A stretch of 64,000 nucleotides of DNA. Origin: Acinetobacter harbinensis. Its GTDB lineage: Bacteria; Pseudomonadota; Gammaproteobacteria; Pseudomonadales; Moraxellaceae. This document shows, one piece after another, positions 9,514 to 18,205 of the stretch. The position numbers and the translations under genes are program-made. Each line of letters starts with the position of its first letter. The stretch's first letter is position 1. The stretch lies in NCBI RefSeq assembly GCF_000816495.1, contig NZ_JXBK01000001.1, forward strand, positions 2,451,292-2,515,291, given 5' to 3'. The notes under the pieces are model-generated. The model was given only the letters and a program-made list of their open reading frames with translations. It had not been told where the DNA came from and searched no databases.

Positions 9514-10409
9514 CTTATACTTCCTATTATTTTTTTTAGCTCTTCAATTTTTAACAATGGTTTTCCTTTATGCAACATTCTATGACAGTTTGAACAAACA
9601 ATTGCTAAATCATCTAATTTTGTCTCAACAAGACCATCCGCCTGATTTAATGGAATTAAATGATGAACTTCACAGAAATTATTACCTATCTCACCGTAAA
9701 TAGCTTTAAAATTAAAAGTACAAACTTCACATTCTAACTTTCCAGCTTGAGCTAATATTGTTTTCTTTTTCTGTTGAACTATTTCCCTGTTTCTTTCTCT
9801 AACTAAATGTGTTCTAAATCTTGGATTCCCTTCTACACCTATTATCTCATGATCAACATCAACCATATCCTCAAAGACTGTTTTATTACTAATATATTTT
9901 TGTACTCTTTGGACAAGATTCTGTGCCTCAGGTGATTGCGCATACCAAACGTTACTTTGCCCTATACCTCCTTTGACAGCTCTAGGAATTAATAAGTTTC
10001 TTTTCTGAAGAGGAACAAGATATGCATCTGAAAAATTAGCCTCTATAAGATAAAAATCTAGTTTATTTTTTTCATGAAAACCAGATGCTTTTAATAATTT
10101 TTGAGGCTCTTTATAAACTTTTGCATTTTCATACCATCCAATAACTACCGTCCCACCACTATCAGGCCCTGCTGTCCATACGACAGTTACCTCATCTACA
10201 AACTCATCATCTTTATTAGCTCCTAATTTCTGGATATCAATTTTTCCGGAGGAACGGACATATCCAAATACTTTTTCATTTAGGTTAGTAAAATTACATA
10301 CTTCATGACCAATTGAATGATCATTGAAAGCACCCCCTCTACTCAAAATATCTCCATCTATTCCATTATAACTTTCCATCCAACCAACATTACAAAATAA
10401 TATTGTCAT
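9510..10409 (-). CDS. HNH endonuclease with an N-terminal recognition-like domain
   Basis: The C-terminal part (about 220-290 of 299) is an HNH nuclease: CEVCTFNF, then FCEVHHLIPLNQ with the catalytic His pair, and IVCSNCHRMLHKG, giving the CxxC...CxxC zinc site and the N-H pair. Residues 1-200 form a separate domain (GWMESYNGIDGD, GHEVCNF, VFGYVRSSGKIDI, GGTVVIGWYENA) that I have seen attached to HNH nucleases; it may read DNA or a modified base, as in McrA-like type IV restriction, but that is inference. Start ATG has AAGGA at -11. The gene lies in an AT-rich block between acnD and small unknown genes, and overlaps a partner gene by ATGA, which suggests a small horizontally acquired defence module. 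Confidence 0.75.
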   Translation of the reverse strand: MTILFCNVGWMESYNGIDGDILSRGGAFNDHSIGHEVCNFTNLNEKVFGYVRSSGKIDIQKLGANKDDEFVDEVTVVWTAGPDSGGTVVIGWYENAKVYKEPQKLLKASGFHEKNKLDFYLIEANFSDAYLVPLQKRNLLIPRAVKGGIGQSNVWYAQSPEAQNLVQRVQKYISNKTVFEDMVDVDHEIIGVEGNPRFRTHLVRERNREIVQQKKKTILAQAGKLECEVCTFNFKAIYGEIGNNFCEVHHLIPLNQADGLVETKLDDLAIVCSNCHRMLHKGKPLLKIEELKKIIGSIR

Positions 10410-10440
10410 AACTAATCCTTAATTTTATTTTTCAATATAT

Positions 10441-10472
10441 AAAAAACCCCACTTCACAGTAGGGTCTTTTTA
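10441..10472 (-). terminator. Terminator between acnD and the HNH gene
   Basis: On the minus strand ACCCTACT and AGTGGGGT pair around a GTGA loop, followed by six T. It ends acnD transcription before the HNH gene, which therefore needs its own promoter in the 90-bp gap. Confidence 0.75.
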
Positions 10473-10503
10473 TAACAATATCAATTACTTTTAAAACAAA
10501 ATA

Positions 10504-13110
10504 TTAAGCCATATTCCCTTCTAAAAAGTCCTGTGCAAAACGCTGTAATACACCGCCTGCTTCATACACATGCACTTCTTCTTCAGTATCTAAACGGCAA
10601 GTCACTGCAACTTCAACCACTTGATTTTTACCGTCTTCAGTCGCGCGCTCAATCACCAAAGTTAAGTCAGAACGTGGCGCAATATTACCCAGTACGCTAT
10701 ATAGCTCTGTACCATCTAGCGCTAACGTTTTACGGTCAATACCGGCTTTAAACTCAAGCGGTAATACCCCCATACCCACCAAATTGGTGCGGTGAATCCG
10801 CTCAAACCCTTCTGCCACAATCACTTCTACACCCGCAAGACGAACACCTTTAGCAGCCCAATCACGGCTTGAACCCTGACCATAATCTTTACCGGCAATA
10901 ATAATCAGCGGTTGTTTACGGTTCATATACACTTCAATGGCTTCCCACATCCGCATTACTTCGCCTTCTGGTTCCACCCGTGCTTTTGAGCCTTGTTTTA
11001 TGCTGCCATCGGAACGGCGCACCATTTCATTAAACAATTTCGGATTGGCAAAAGTGGCGCGCTGCGTAGTCAGATGGTCACCGCGATGAGTCGCATACGA
11101 GTTAAAGTCTTCTTCTGGCACGCCCATTTTGGCCAAATATTCACCCGAGGCACTGTCTAACACAATCGCATTGGAAGGCGATAAATGATCGGTGGTGATG
11201 TTGTCACCTAAAATGGCCAATGGACGCATATTGCTTAAAGTGCGCGGTGCAGCCAATGCGCCTTCCCAATATGGCGGACGACGAATGTAGGTACTTTGCG
11301 GACGCCAATCATACAGTGGACTTGCTGCTTTAACCGCCTCGCCCAAATCAAACATTGGAATATAAACTTTACGGAACTGTTCCGGCTTAACCGATTTGGC
11401 CACCAAAGCATCAATTTCTGCATCACTTGGCCAAATGTCTTTTAGGTAAATCGGTTGACCGTTTTGATCATTGCCTAAACTGTCCTTTTCAATATCAAAA
11501 CGAATGGTTCCGGCAATGGCATAGGCCACAACCAACGGTGGTGATGCCAAAAAGGCTTGTTTGGCATAAGGATGAATACGACCGTCAAAATTACGATTGC
11601 CCGAAAGCACTGCGGTTGAGTACAAATCACGTTCGATAATTTCTTGCTGAATTTGTGGATCAAGCGCGCCCGACATCCCATTACAGGTGGTGCAAGCATA
11701 GGCCACAATCCCAAAGCCCATTTTTTCTAAATCGTGCAACACGCCCGCTTCTTCTAAATATAACGCCGCCGCTTTAGAACCGGGTGCAAAAGAGGATTTT
11801 ACCCAAGGTTTACGCGTTAAGCCCAACTCATTGGCTTTACGTGCCAGTAAACCTGCCGCCACCGTATTACGGGGGTTGGAAGTATTGGTACATGAGGTAA
11901 TCGCAGCAATAATAATGGCACCATCGGGCATTAAACCATCGGTACGGTGTTCCACCACGCCAGCAATACCTTTGGCTTTTAAATCGGCTGTTGATACACG
12001 CGCATGTGGATTAGAGGGTCCGGCAATATTGCGTGTTACTGTGGATAAATCAAAACGTAAGATACGGGGATACTGCGCCTCTTTCATCTGAGCGCCCCAC
12101 AAGCCAATTTCTTTGGCGTAGGTTTCAACTAATTTAATTTGTTCAGCTTCACGGCCGGTTAAGGTCAAATAATCCAGCGTATTTTGGTCGATATAGAACA
12201 TGGCTGCGGTTGCGCCATATTCTGGGGTCATATTGGAAATTGTGGCGCGATCGCCCACCGACATGCTGTCTGCACCTTCGCCAAAGAACTCTAAATAAGC
12301 GCCCACTACGCGCTCTTGACGTAAAAATTCTGTCAAAGCCAAGACAATATCGGTGGCGGTAATACCGGCTTGACGCTGCCCGACAAATTCAACCCCAATA
12401 ATATCTGGTACACGCATCCAAGAAGCACGACCGAGCATGACATTTTCTGCTTCTAAACCGCCCACTCCAATCGAGATCACGCCCAACGCATCGGTATGCG
12501 GCGTATGTGAGTCCGTACCGACGCAGGTATCAGGGAATGCCACACCGTCGCGATTTTGAATCACAGGTGACATTTTTTCTAAGTTAATTTGATGCATGAT
12601 GCCGTTACCGGCAGGAATCACATCAACATTTTCAAAGGCCGTTTTGGTCCATTCAATAAAATGAAAACGATCTTCATTACGACGATCTTCAATGGCACGG
12701 TTTTTCGCAAACGCGTCTGGATCGGAACCACCAAATTCCACCGCCAAAGAATGATCGACAATCAACTGGGTCGGAACCACGGGATTAACTTTAGATGGAT
12801 CGCCACCTTGTTCCGCAATCGCATCACGCAAACCGGCCAAATCCACCAAAGCCGTTTGACCCAAAATATCATGGCAGACCACGCGTGCTGGATACCACGG
12901 AAAGTCCTGTTCTTGTTTATGCTTAATCAGCTGCGTTAAAGACTGGGTTAAAATGGCCGGATCGCAGCGGCGCACCAATTGTTCAGCCAGCACTTTTGAG
13001 GTATAGGGAAGTTTGTTGTACGCACCTGACTGAATATCTTCTACGGCTTGGCGCACGTCAAAATATTCAAGCTGGGTATTTTGCAGGGGTTTACGGTAGT
13101 TGTTATTCAT
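10504..13110 (-). CDS. acnD: Fe/S-dependent 2-methylisocitrate dehydratase AcnD
   Basis: An 868-residue aconitase-family enzyme. The AcnD-type N-terminus (YRKPLQNTQLEYFD, then YNKLPYTSKVLAEQLVRRCD) and total length match AcnD rather than AcnA (about 890-900) or AcnB. Iron-sulfur ligands are visible in TSCTNTSNP and ACTTCNGMSG; the swivel domain carries DYGQGSSRDWAAKG. AcnD dehydrates 2-methylcitrate to 2-methyl-cis(or trans)-aconitate in the methylcitrate cycle of propionyl-CoA, and can also act as an aconitase. It is normally in a prpB-prpC-acnD(-prpF) operon; here it stands alone, divergent from ygfZ. Start ATG at 13110, with AGAGG upstream. Confidence 0.88.
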   Translation of the reverse strand: MNNNYRKPLQNTQLEYFDVRQAVEDIQSGAYNKLPYTSKVLAEQLVRRCDPAILTQSLTQLIKHKQEQDFPWYPARVVCHDILGQTALVDLAGLRDAIAEQGGDPSKVNPVVPTQLIVDHSLAVEFGGSDPDAFAKNRAIEDRRNEDRFHFIEWTKTAFENVDVIPAGNGIMHQINLEKMSPVIQNRDGVAFPDTCVGTDSHTPHTDALGVISIGVGGLEAENVMLGRASWMRVPDIIGVEFVGQRQAGITATDIVLALTEFLRQERVVGAYLEFFGEGADSMSVGDRATISNMTPEYGATAAMFYIDQNTLDYLTLTGREAEQIKLVETYAKEIGLWGAQMKEAQYPRILRFDLSTVTRNIAGPSNPHARVSTADLKAKGIAGVVEHRTDGLMPDGAIIIAAITSCTNTSNPRNTVAAGLLARKANELGLTRKPWVKSSFAPGSKAAALYLEEAGVLHDLEKMGFGIVAYACTTCNGMSGALDPQIQQEIIERDLYSTAVLSGNRNFDGRIHPYAKQAFLASPPLVVAYAIAGTIRFDIEKDSLGNDQNGQPIYLKDIWPSDAEIDALVAKSVKPEQFRKVYIPMFDLGEAVKAASPLYDWRPQSTYIRRPPYWEGALAAPRTLSNMRPLAILGDNITTDHLSPSNAIVLDSASGEYLAKMGVPEEDFNSYATHRGDHLTTQRATFANPKLFNEMVRRSDGSIKQGSKARVEPEGEVMRMWEAIEVYMNRKQPLIIIAGKDYGQGSSRDWAAKGVRLAGVEVIVAEGFERIHRTNLVGMGVLPLEFKAGIDRKTLALDGTELYSVLGNIAPRSDLTLVIERATEDGKNQVVEVAVTCRLDTEEEVHVYEAGGVLQRFAQDFLEGNMA

Positions 13111-13370
13111 AGCGTAGCGGCCTCTAGAGCGTTTTTTCTTGCTGTGTATTGTTGTAGATTGCGAACAATCGGTTCACAGGCATTGTACGCTTGGCAAAAG
13201 CCATTTCCCAAATCTTATATATTTCATATATTTAGCTATAAAAATATGGGTTTTTGAAATATTTCATTACATATGATTTTGAATATCTGCACTAAATGTG
13301 CTTTTTTCGGCAAAATAGTGGAAAATTGAGCTAATTCTTTAGTATTAGATACAGCATACGAGCGTAATAA

Positions 13371-14093
13371 ATGAACAATTTAGCTTTCTCTGCCTTCACC
13401 TTAAACGGTGTAGATGCACAAAAATTCCTGCAAGGACAAGTCACCCTAAATGTTGAGGCTTTGGCTGAAAACGTGACACGCTATACTGCCATCTGTAATT
13501 TAAAAGGTCGTATTCAGTTTGGACTGTGGTTAAAAAAATGTACTGCAGAAAGTTTTGAGCTGGTGACCACAGCAGATCAAAGTGAAGAATTTGCCACGCA
13601 TATTAAAAAATTTGGTGCATTTGCCAAGATGAAATTGGAGCAAATCGCACCGGTATTTCCAATTTTAAATGGGGATCACACAGACTTTTCTAGCACTGAA
13701 AGCGATATAAATTTATGGCAACGTCAAGCCATTGAAAGCGGTCAAGCGTGGATTTCTGCACACACCACAGGACTGTTTCAACCGCAAGAATTGCGCCTGC
13801 ACCAACGTGAAGGCGTGCACTATGACAAAGGTTGTTATATTGGTCAGGAAATTATTGCGCGCTTGTGGTTTAAAGCCAAACCGAAACATTGGTTGCATTT
13901 GGTACAAGGCACAGGTGATGCACCAGACGTGGCCAGCAAGCTGCATAATGATGTGGAAGTAGTGAATAGCATTGCCATTGCTGGCGGTTATCAAGCTTTG
14001 GTGGTGGCAAAACCGGCTGCGCTAGAAGCGTTGGGTTTACAGGTTTTAGAGTTGCCGGAAAGTTTACGTGGTGATGTGGCACGTGATCAGTAA
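13371..14093 (+). CDS. ygfZ: YgfZ-type folate-binding protein (tRNA modification / Fe-S repair)
   Basis: The 240-residue protein belongs to the GcvT/YgfZ fold. It contains the diagnostic KGCYIGQE motif (about residue 147), whose cysteine is essential in the E. coli protein, and the N-terminal LNGVDAQKFLQGQVTLNV segment. YgfZ uses tetrahydrofolate to support Fe-S enzymes such as MiaB and is needed for proper 2-methylthio tRNA modification. It is shorter than E. coli YgfZ (326), chiefly at the C-terminus, as I would expect for Moraxellaceae. It is divergent from acnD, an Fe-S enzyme, but I see no evidence that the pairing is functional. Confidence 0.85.
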   Translation: MNNLAFSAFTLNGVDAQKFLQGQVTLNVEALAENVTRYTAICNLKGRIQFGLWLKKCTAESFELVTTADQSEEFATHIKKFGAFAKMKLEQIAPVFPILNGDHTDFSSTESDINLWQRQAIESGQAWISAHTTGLFQPQELRLHQREGVHYDKGCYIGQEIIARLWFKAKPKHWLHLVQGTGDAPDVASKLHNDVEVVNSIAIAGGYQALVVAKPAALEALGLQVLELPESLRGDVARDQ

Positions 14094-14154
14094 CGACATC
14101 AAGTAAAAGTCTGAAGCATTTAGCTTTCAGTGGCGCGCTCGTTAAGGAAATGGT

Positions 14155-14553
14155 ATGAGAACAATCGATTTTATAATCATGATGGCTCTGACTGTATTCT
14201 GCGCGAGCGCTGCTTTTGCGTGTGAGCCAATAGCACTCAATTGGGATCAATTTTATGCGCTCAATGATCAAAATAAGGATAAAAAAATTCAGCGCAGTGA
14301 ATGGCAAAATTTAAATTTTAACGGTTCAAACTATGATGCAGGCTTTGAGTCTTCTTTGCCGCGCGCACAAATTTTTCAGCAAATGGATAAAAATAAAAAT
14401 GGCACTCTTGAGGAGCAGGAAGTTTACGATCTGTATCTATATCTACCCAATCCCTGTGCGGACTTTGATATGAGAAAGAATATGCCGGATCAAAAGGCAG
14501 ATTGGTTTTCACTGCAAAAAATCAGCGCATTTTTTAATGAATTATTTGATTAA
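14155..14553 (+). CDS. Secreted EF-hand protein
   Basis: A 132-residue protein with a signal peptide (about 1-22, hydrophobic IIMMALTVFCASAAFA, cleavage after AFA or near the following Cys). Two EF-hand calcium loops are visible: DQNKDKKIQRSE (about 40) and DKNKNGTLEEQE (about 80), with acidic residues at positions 1, 3, 5 and 12. A pair of cysteines (CEP and NPCAD) could form a disulfide in the periplasm. Function is unknown; a periplasmic calcium-binding or calcium-sensing role is inferred. It lies 60 bp after ygfZ and might be co-transcribed; a strong terminator follows. Confidence 0.75.
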   Translation: MRTIDFIIMMALTVFCASAAFACEPIALNWDQFYALNDQNKDKKIQRSEWQNLNFNGSNYDAGFESSLPRAQIFQQMDKNKNGTLEEQEVYDLYLYLPNPCADFDMRKNMPDQKADWFSLQKISAFFNELFD

Positions 14554-14582
14554 GAACTTATTCTGCAGTAGTCATAAGTTTA

Positions 14583-14612
14583 AAAAAGCCTCCCTATGCG
14601 GAGGCTTTTTAG
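14583..14612. terminator. Bidirectional terminator
   Basis: AAAAAGCCTCC and GGAGGCTTTTT around a CTATGC-type loop, usable by the EF-hand gene (plus) and the convergent small gene (minus). Confidence 0.88.
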
Positions 14613-14617
14613 ATGAC

Positions 14618-14869
14618 TTACAAATTAAAATCGTGAAAAAGTTTATTCATATCTTTAATGACATAATCTTTAAAATGATAGGCACGTGCATGTTTTGCAT
14701 CAATACGCGCGGTATGACCTTCATATTCAAAGATATAAACGCGGTCTTCTTTGCTCACCAAAAAGTTTTTGCCTAATCTCATCAACAATGCATCAAATTT
14801 GTCTTCATCTGGAATCGTGTCATCCAAATTAATTTGTTCATATGCCCGTTTAATACCTTTGATGAACAT
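14618..14869 (-). CDS. Hypothetical 83-residue protein
   Basis: An acidic/basic mixed soluble protein without a signal or membrane segment (MFIKGIKRAYEQINL ... VIKDMNKLFHDFNL). A predicted beta-rich centre (NFLVSKEDRVYIFEYEGHTAR) is flanked by helices. I do not recognise the family. ATG start; the ribosome-binding site is weak (GAGTAG). Convergence with the EF-hand gene across a shared terminator supports it being expressed. Codon use resembles the neighbours. Confidence 0.6.
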   Translation of the reverse strand: MFIKGIKRAYEQINLDDTIPDEDKFDALLMRLGKNFLVSKEDRVYIFEYEGHTARIDAKHARAYHFKDYVIKDMNKLFHDFNL

Positions 14870-15217
14870 TCAACTACTCGCAATTTTATTAAGCGCTGAT
14901 TTAACCAAACATTGAGGCAAAAGCAAAGTGAAGTTCGCAGCTCGTCACCTTTTTATCTGTCGTGAAGCAATTTTAGTTAGAATTTTAAAGGTTAAAAAGC
15001 GCATGCTTTCATGATTTAAAATTGCTGTGCTGGATATCAAGCTTCTTAGGCTTAAATTAAATACAGATAAGCAAGCGATTGATCAAAACTTATAGCAATA
15101 CACAAATCATATATTTACATTTATGCAATAAAACTTATCATGTGGTACTGAGTTTTCTACTGACATTCCTAAACACATAAATGGAATTATGTGCCTGTTT
15201 ATAAAAGGTTTAAAAAT
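14870..15217. other. Intergenic region, no gene seen
   Basis: About 350 bp, AT-rich, between divergent genes. It must carry both promoters but I see no clear -35/-10 pair, and no open frame or RNA motif that I can support. Confidence 0.5.
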
Positions 15218-16024
15218 ATGAAAAAAATTATACTTGCAAGCATTTTAGCCTTATCTTCACATCTTGCACTTGCAGAGATGACCAGCAATTCTGTCGATCC
15301 TGCCTTTGCTAAAATTGAAAGCTTGGTGAAAACCAATGATATGACAGGCGCGTATCAAGAATTGGAAAAACTGGCCAAAAGCGGCAATCCACAAGCGATT
15401 TATAACTTGGGTTATTTAACTCAAACTGGTCAAGGCACCCCTCAAAATGAGAAAAAGGCCATCGAGCTTTATGAGGCTTCGGCCAAAAAAGACTATCCGG
15501 TGGCCAACTATGTGTTGGGTAAAAGCTATATGGCCGGCACCTTAGGCCTAAAACAAGACACGAAAAAAGCCAAACAATATTTAGAAAAAGCCTCTAATCA
15601 AGGCTTTGCCGATGCCAGTATTGATTTAGCGATTTTATTATTTGCAGAAAACACCCCTGCTTCTGAAAAATTAGCCTTACAAAAATTGGAGCCTTTAATT
15701 CAAAAAGGCAACTATCAAGCAATTCATGCCAAAGCCTTATATGACATTAGTTTAGGCTTTAAAAATAAAAATGAAGCGCCCATTAAACAGGGCTTAAAAA
15801 GCATTCAGGATTTGGCACAAAAAGGCTATATCCCTGCGCTGATGGCTGTGGGCAATATGTTTGCCAATGGCAAAATTGTTCCGCAGAACCTACCCGAAGC
15901 GCAGAAAATATTCTCAGCCTTGGCCAAAGAAAATATCCCACAAGCCAAAGAATCCTTGGCTGTGGTGGATAAAATGATGGCCGAACAAGCCAAAGCACCC
16001 GCGAAAGCCATAAAGAAAAGCTAA
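15218..16024 (+). CDS. Periplasmic Sel1-repeat (SLR/TPR-like) protein
   Basis: The frame is open from a GTG at 15191, but the ATG at 15218 gives a clean signal peptide (MKKIILASILALSSHLALAE) with AAAGG 9 bases upstream. The mature part contains Sel1-like repeats: AIYNLGYLTQTGQGTPQNEKKAIELY, then ANYVLGKSYMAGTLG, ADASIDLAILLF and ALMAVGNMFANGKIVPQNLPEAQ. Such proteins are scaffolds for protein-protein contacts in the periplasm. The end is Lys/Ala-rich. No operon partner; a terminator follows. Confidence 0.82.
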   Translation: MKKIILASILALSSHLALAEMTSNSVDPAFAKIESLVKTNDMTGAYQELEKLAKSGNPQAIYNLGYLTQTGQGTPQNEKKAIELYEASAKKDYPVANYVLGKSYMAGTLGLKQDTKKAKQYLEKASNQGFADASIDLAILLFAENTPASEKLALQKLEPLIQKGNYQAIHAKALYDISLGFKNKNEAPIKQGLKSIQDLAQKGYIPALMAVGNMFANGKIVPQNLPEAQKIFSALAKENIPQAKESLAVVDKMMAEQAKAPAKAIKKS

Positions 16025-16046
16025 TTTTATGATGAAATTTTAAGTT

Positions 16047-16079
16047 AAAAAAAGCCGCAGCTGATGCGGCTTTTTTTAA
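16047..16079. terminator. Bidirectional terminator
   Basis: AAAAAAAGCCGCA and TGCGGCTTTTTTT flank GCTGA; it serves the Sel1 gene and the convergent AEC permease gene. Confidence 0.9.
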
Positions 16080-16090
16080 CATTAAAATAT

Positions 16091-17017
16091 TTACCACCAC
16101 ACAGTAATTAAGCCACTAATCAACATAAAGCCCAACAGCGTACTAAGCATTAATGCACTTAAAGCTTTATCGCTTAAGCCGTAATTCTGCCCAAAAATAC
16201 CAAAGATAATCGGCATTGGTAAAGCGGCCAACAGCGTACCAGCATAACGCATCTCTTGCGTTACATTGGGTAAAACACTTAAGAGAATAAAAATTGTGAG
16301 CGGCATTAGCACCAGTTTCAGCAGTACCAAAATTATGCTTTGTAGGTCGATGGCTTTTAAGCTCATTCCTACCAAGCTGCCGCCAATCACAAATAAAGCC
16401 ACCGGTGATGCCGTTTTACCCAACATAGCTAATACCTGTATCAGGGATAATGGCAGTTGCAGCTTAAACAGCACACACAACATGCCAAATACAATAGACA
16501 AAATAATGGGGTTTTTAGCGACATTTTTCAGTGTTTGCTGAACCACGGCAGCAGTGCTTTGATGTTGATGAATCCCCGCTTCGGCCAGAATTAAAGTTAA
16601 TGCCACAATCAATAAATTTTCAATGATTAGGGTTAAAGACAAATAAACTGCCGCTTGTTGCCCAATGAGTAGCGTCAGGATGGCCGTACCGATAAAACCG
16701 GTATTCGACATCGACGCGCCCATCGACAGCACGGCTGATTCACTTAAACGGCAACGAAAGTATTGATGATACAACGCAAAAGCCACGGCAAAAACCAGCA
16801 GTGAACCACCGGCATAACCGATAAAATAACTGCTGTTCCAAATTTCATCAAAACGTCGACTGGCCAAAGCCAAGAATAAAAATGCCGGTAACGAAATTTT
16901 AAAGACAAACTGGCTTAGGCCTTGAATATGCTCGGGTAAAATAAATTTAAATTTTACACAAACAAAACCCAACAGCAGCAGCAAGCAGATGGGTAAAATC
17001 ACTGTTAAAACCACCAC
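16091..17017 (-). CDS. AEC-family (auxin efflux carrier-like) permease
   Basis: A hydrophobic 308-residue protein with about ten membrane helices in two five-helix halves, the typical AEC arrangement; recognisable parts are LPAFLFLALA near residue 44, SMSNTGFIGTAIL near 103 and ALPMPIIFGIFGQNYGL near 275. Members export or exchange organic acids such as malate and malonate. Translation starts at one of two adjacent GTG codons (17017 or 17014) behind AAGGAG; spacing favours the second. It is 50 bp downstream of the Old Yellow Enzyme gene on the same strand and could be co-transcribed. The substrate cannot be read from sequence. Confidence 0.8.
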   Translation of the reverse strand: MVVLTVILPICLLLLLGFVCVKFKFILPEHIQGLSQFVFKISLPAFLFLALASRRFDEIWNSSYFIGYAGGSLLVFAVAFALYHQYFRCRLSESAVLSMGASMSNTGFIGTAILTLLIGQQAAVYLSLTLIIENLLIVALTLILAEAGIHQHQSTAAVVQQTLKNVAKNPIILSIVFGMLCVLFKLQLPLSLIQVLAMLGKTASPVALFVIGGSLVGMSLKAIDLQSIILVLLKLVLMPLTIFILLSVLPNVTQEMRYAGTLLAALPMPIIFGIFGQNYGLSDKALSALMLSTLLGFMLISGLITVWW

Positions 17018-17066
17018 TGCTCCTTAGATTTGAATAGGCCGTCATCGTCTGTAGCGATTAAATTAC

Positions 17067-18194
17067 TTAGTCTGCAATTTGCGTCGCAAAAGGCTGAAAT
17101 AAAGATTTCACTTCATGCGGCTGACAGCGTAAATACTGCGGTGCAATCGCAATTTTTGCCCCTAATTTTGCCGCAGCATGCCACGGCCAGCGTGGGTCAT
17201 AGAGCATGGCGCGCGCCAAGCCAATGGCATCGGCATCGCCATTTTGTAAAATGCTCTCCGCCTGTGTCGCTTCGGTAATCATGCCCACAGCAATCACTGG
17301 AATATGTACCACCTGCTTCACGGCATGGGCAAAAGGCACTTGATAGTTAGCCCCAATGGCAATGTCTTGCTTGACATGCAAACCACCGCTTGAGACATGA
17401 ATATACACTGCCCCCAGTTGTTCTAGCGCTTTAGACAGTCCCACGGCCGATTCAACATCCCAGCTGTCTTGCCCCTCCATCCAATCGGTTGCCGAAATAC
17501 GAATGCCGACTGGATAATGTGCAGGAACCGCATTTTTTATGGCTTGCAGCACTTCTAGGGTTAAACGAATACGGTTCTCAAAACTGCCACCATATTCATC
17601 CTGTCGTTGATTGGACAAAGGCGACATGAATTGATGCAACAGATAACCATGTGCAGCATGCAGTTCAATCAAATCAAAACCGGCATCCACGGCGCGTACA
17701 GCAGCAGCGGCAAAGTCAGCAATAACTTTTTGAATTTCGTCATGGCTTAAGGCATGTGGGGCATGTTCATGGGCTTGAAATGGAATGTCGCTGGCCGAAA
17801 CAGTTTGCCAACCGTGTGCATCTTCGGGTTTAAACTGAGCTTTACCGCCCCACGGTTTATCGGTTGAGGCTTTGCGACCCGCATGCGCCAACTGAATGGC
17901 AAAAGGCATCGGCGATAAAGATTTTACTTTCACCAATAACGCTTTGATTTGTGCGCGCTGTAAATCATTCCACAGGCCTAAATCGGCATAACTGATACGC
18001 CCTTCTGGCTGCACAGCCGTGGCTTCAACAATACACAGCCCTGCACCAGACAAGGCATAATTGGCCCATTGCTGCTCGTGCCAATACGTCACTTCACCGC
18101 TGTCTGTGGCGGAGTACTGACACATCGGTGCAATCACAATTTTATTGTTTAGCTTTAACGTTCCAAACTGAATGGGTTCAAATAATAAAGACAC
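17067..18194 (-). CDS. namA: Old Yellow Enzyme-family ene-reductase (NamA/YqjM type)
   Basis: A 375-residue FMN TIM barrel. It carries the YqjM-class marker APMCQYSA (redox-tuning Cys near 26), AIQLAHAGRKAS, LIELHAAHGYLLHQF (the His pair binding the substrate carbonyl), SPLSNQRQDEYGGSFENR, and the phosphate-binding VGMITE/AIGLARAML segment. NamA-type enzymes reduce electrophilic alkenes and nitro compounds with NAD(P)H, probably for detoxification. The gene sits 11 bp after the TonB receptor stop codon region on the same strand, so the three genes receptor-reductase-permease may form one transcript. Family assignment is firm; physiological substrate unknown. Confidence 0.85.
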   Translation of the reverse strand: MSLLFEPIQFGTLKLNNKIVIAPMCQYSATDSGEVTYWHEQQWANYALSGAGLCIVEATAVQPEGRISYADLGLWNDLQRAQIKALLVKVKSLSPMPFAIQLAHAGRKASTDKPWGGKAQFKPEDAHGWQTVSASDIPFQAHEHAPHALSHDEIQKVIADFAAAAVRAVDAGFDLIELHAAHGYLLHQFMSPLSNQRQDEYGGSFENRIRLTLEVLQAIKNAVPAHYPVGIRISATDWMEGQDSWDVESAVGLSKALEQLGAVYIHVSSGGLHVKQDIAIGANYQVPFAHAVKQVVHIPVIAVGMITEATQAESILQNGDADAIGLARAMLYDPRWPWHAAAKLGAKIAIAPQYLRCQPHEVKSLFQPFATQIAD

Positions 18195-18205
18195 GCTGAT
18201 TCTCC

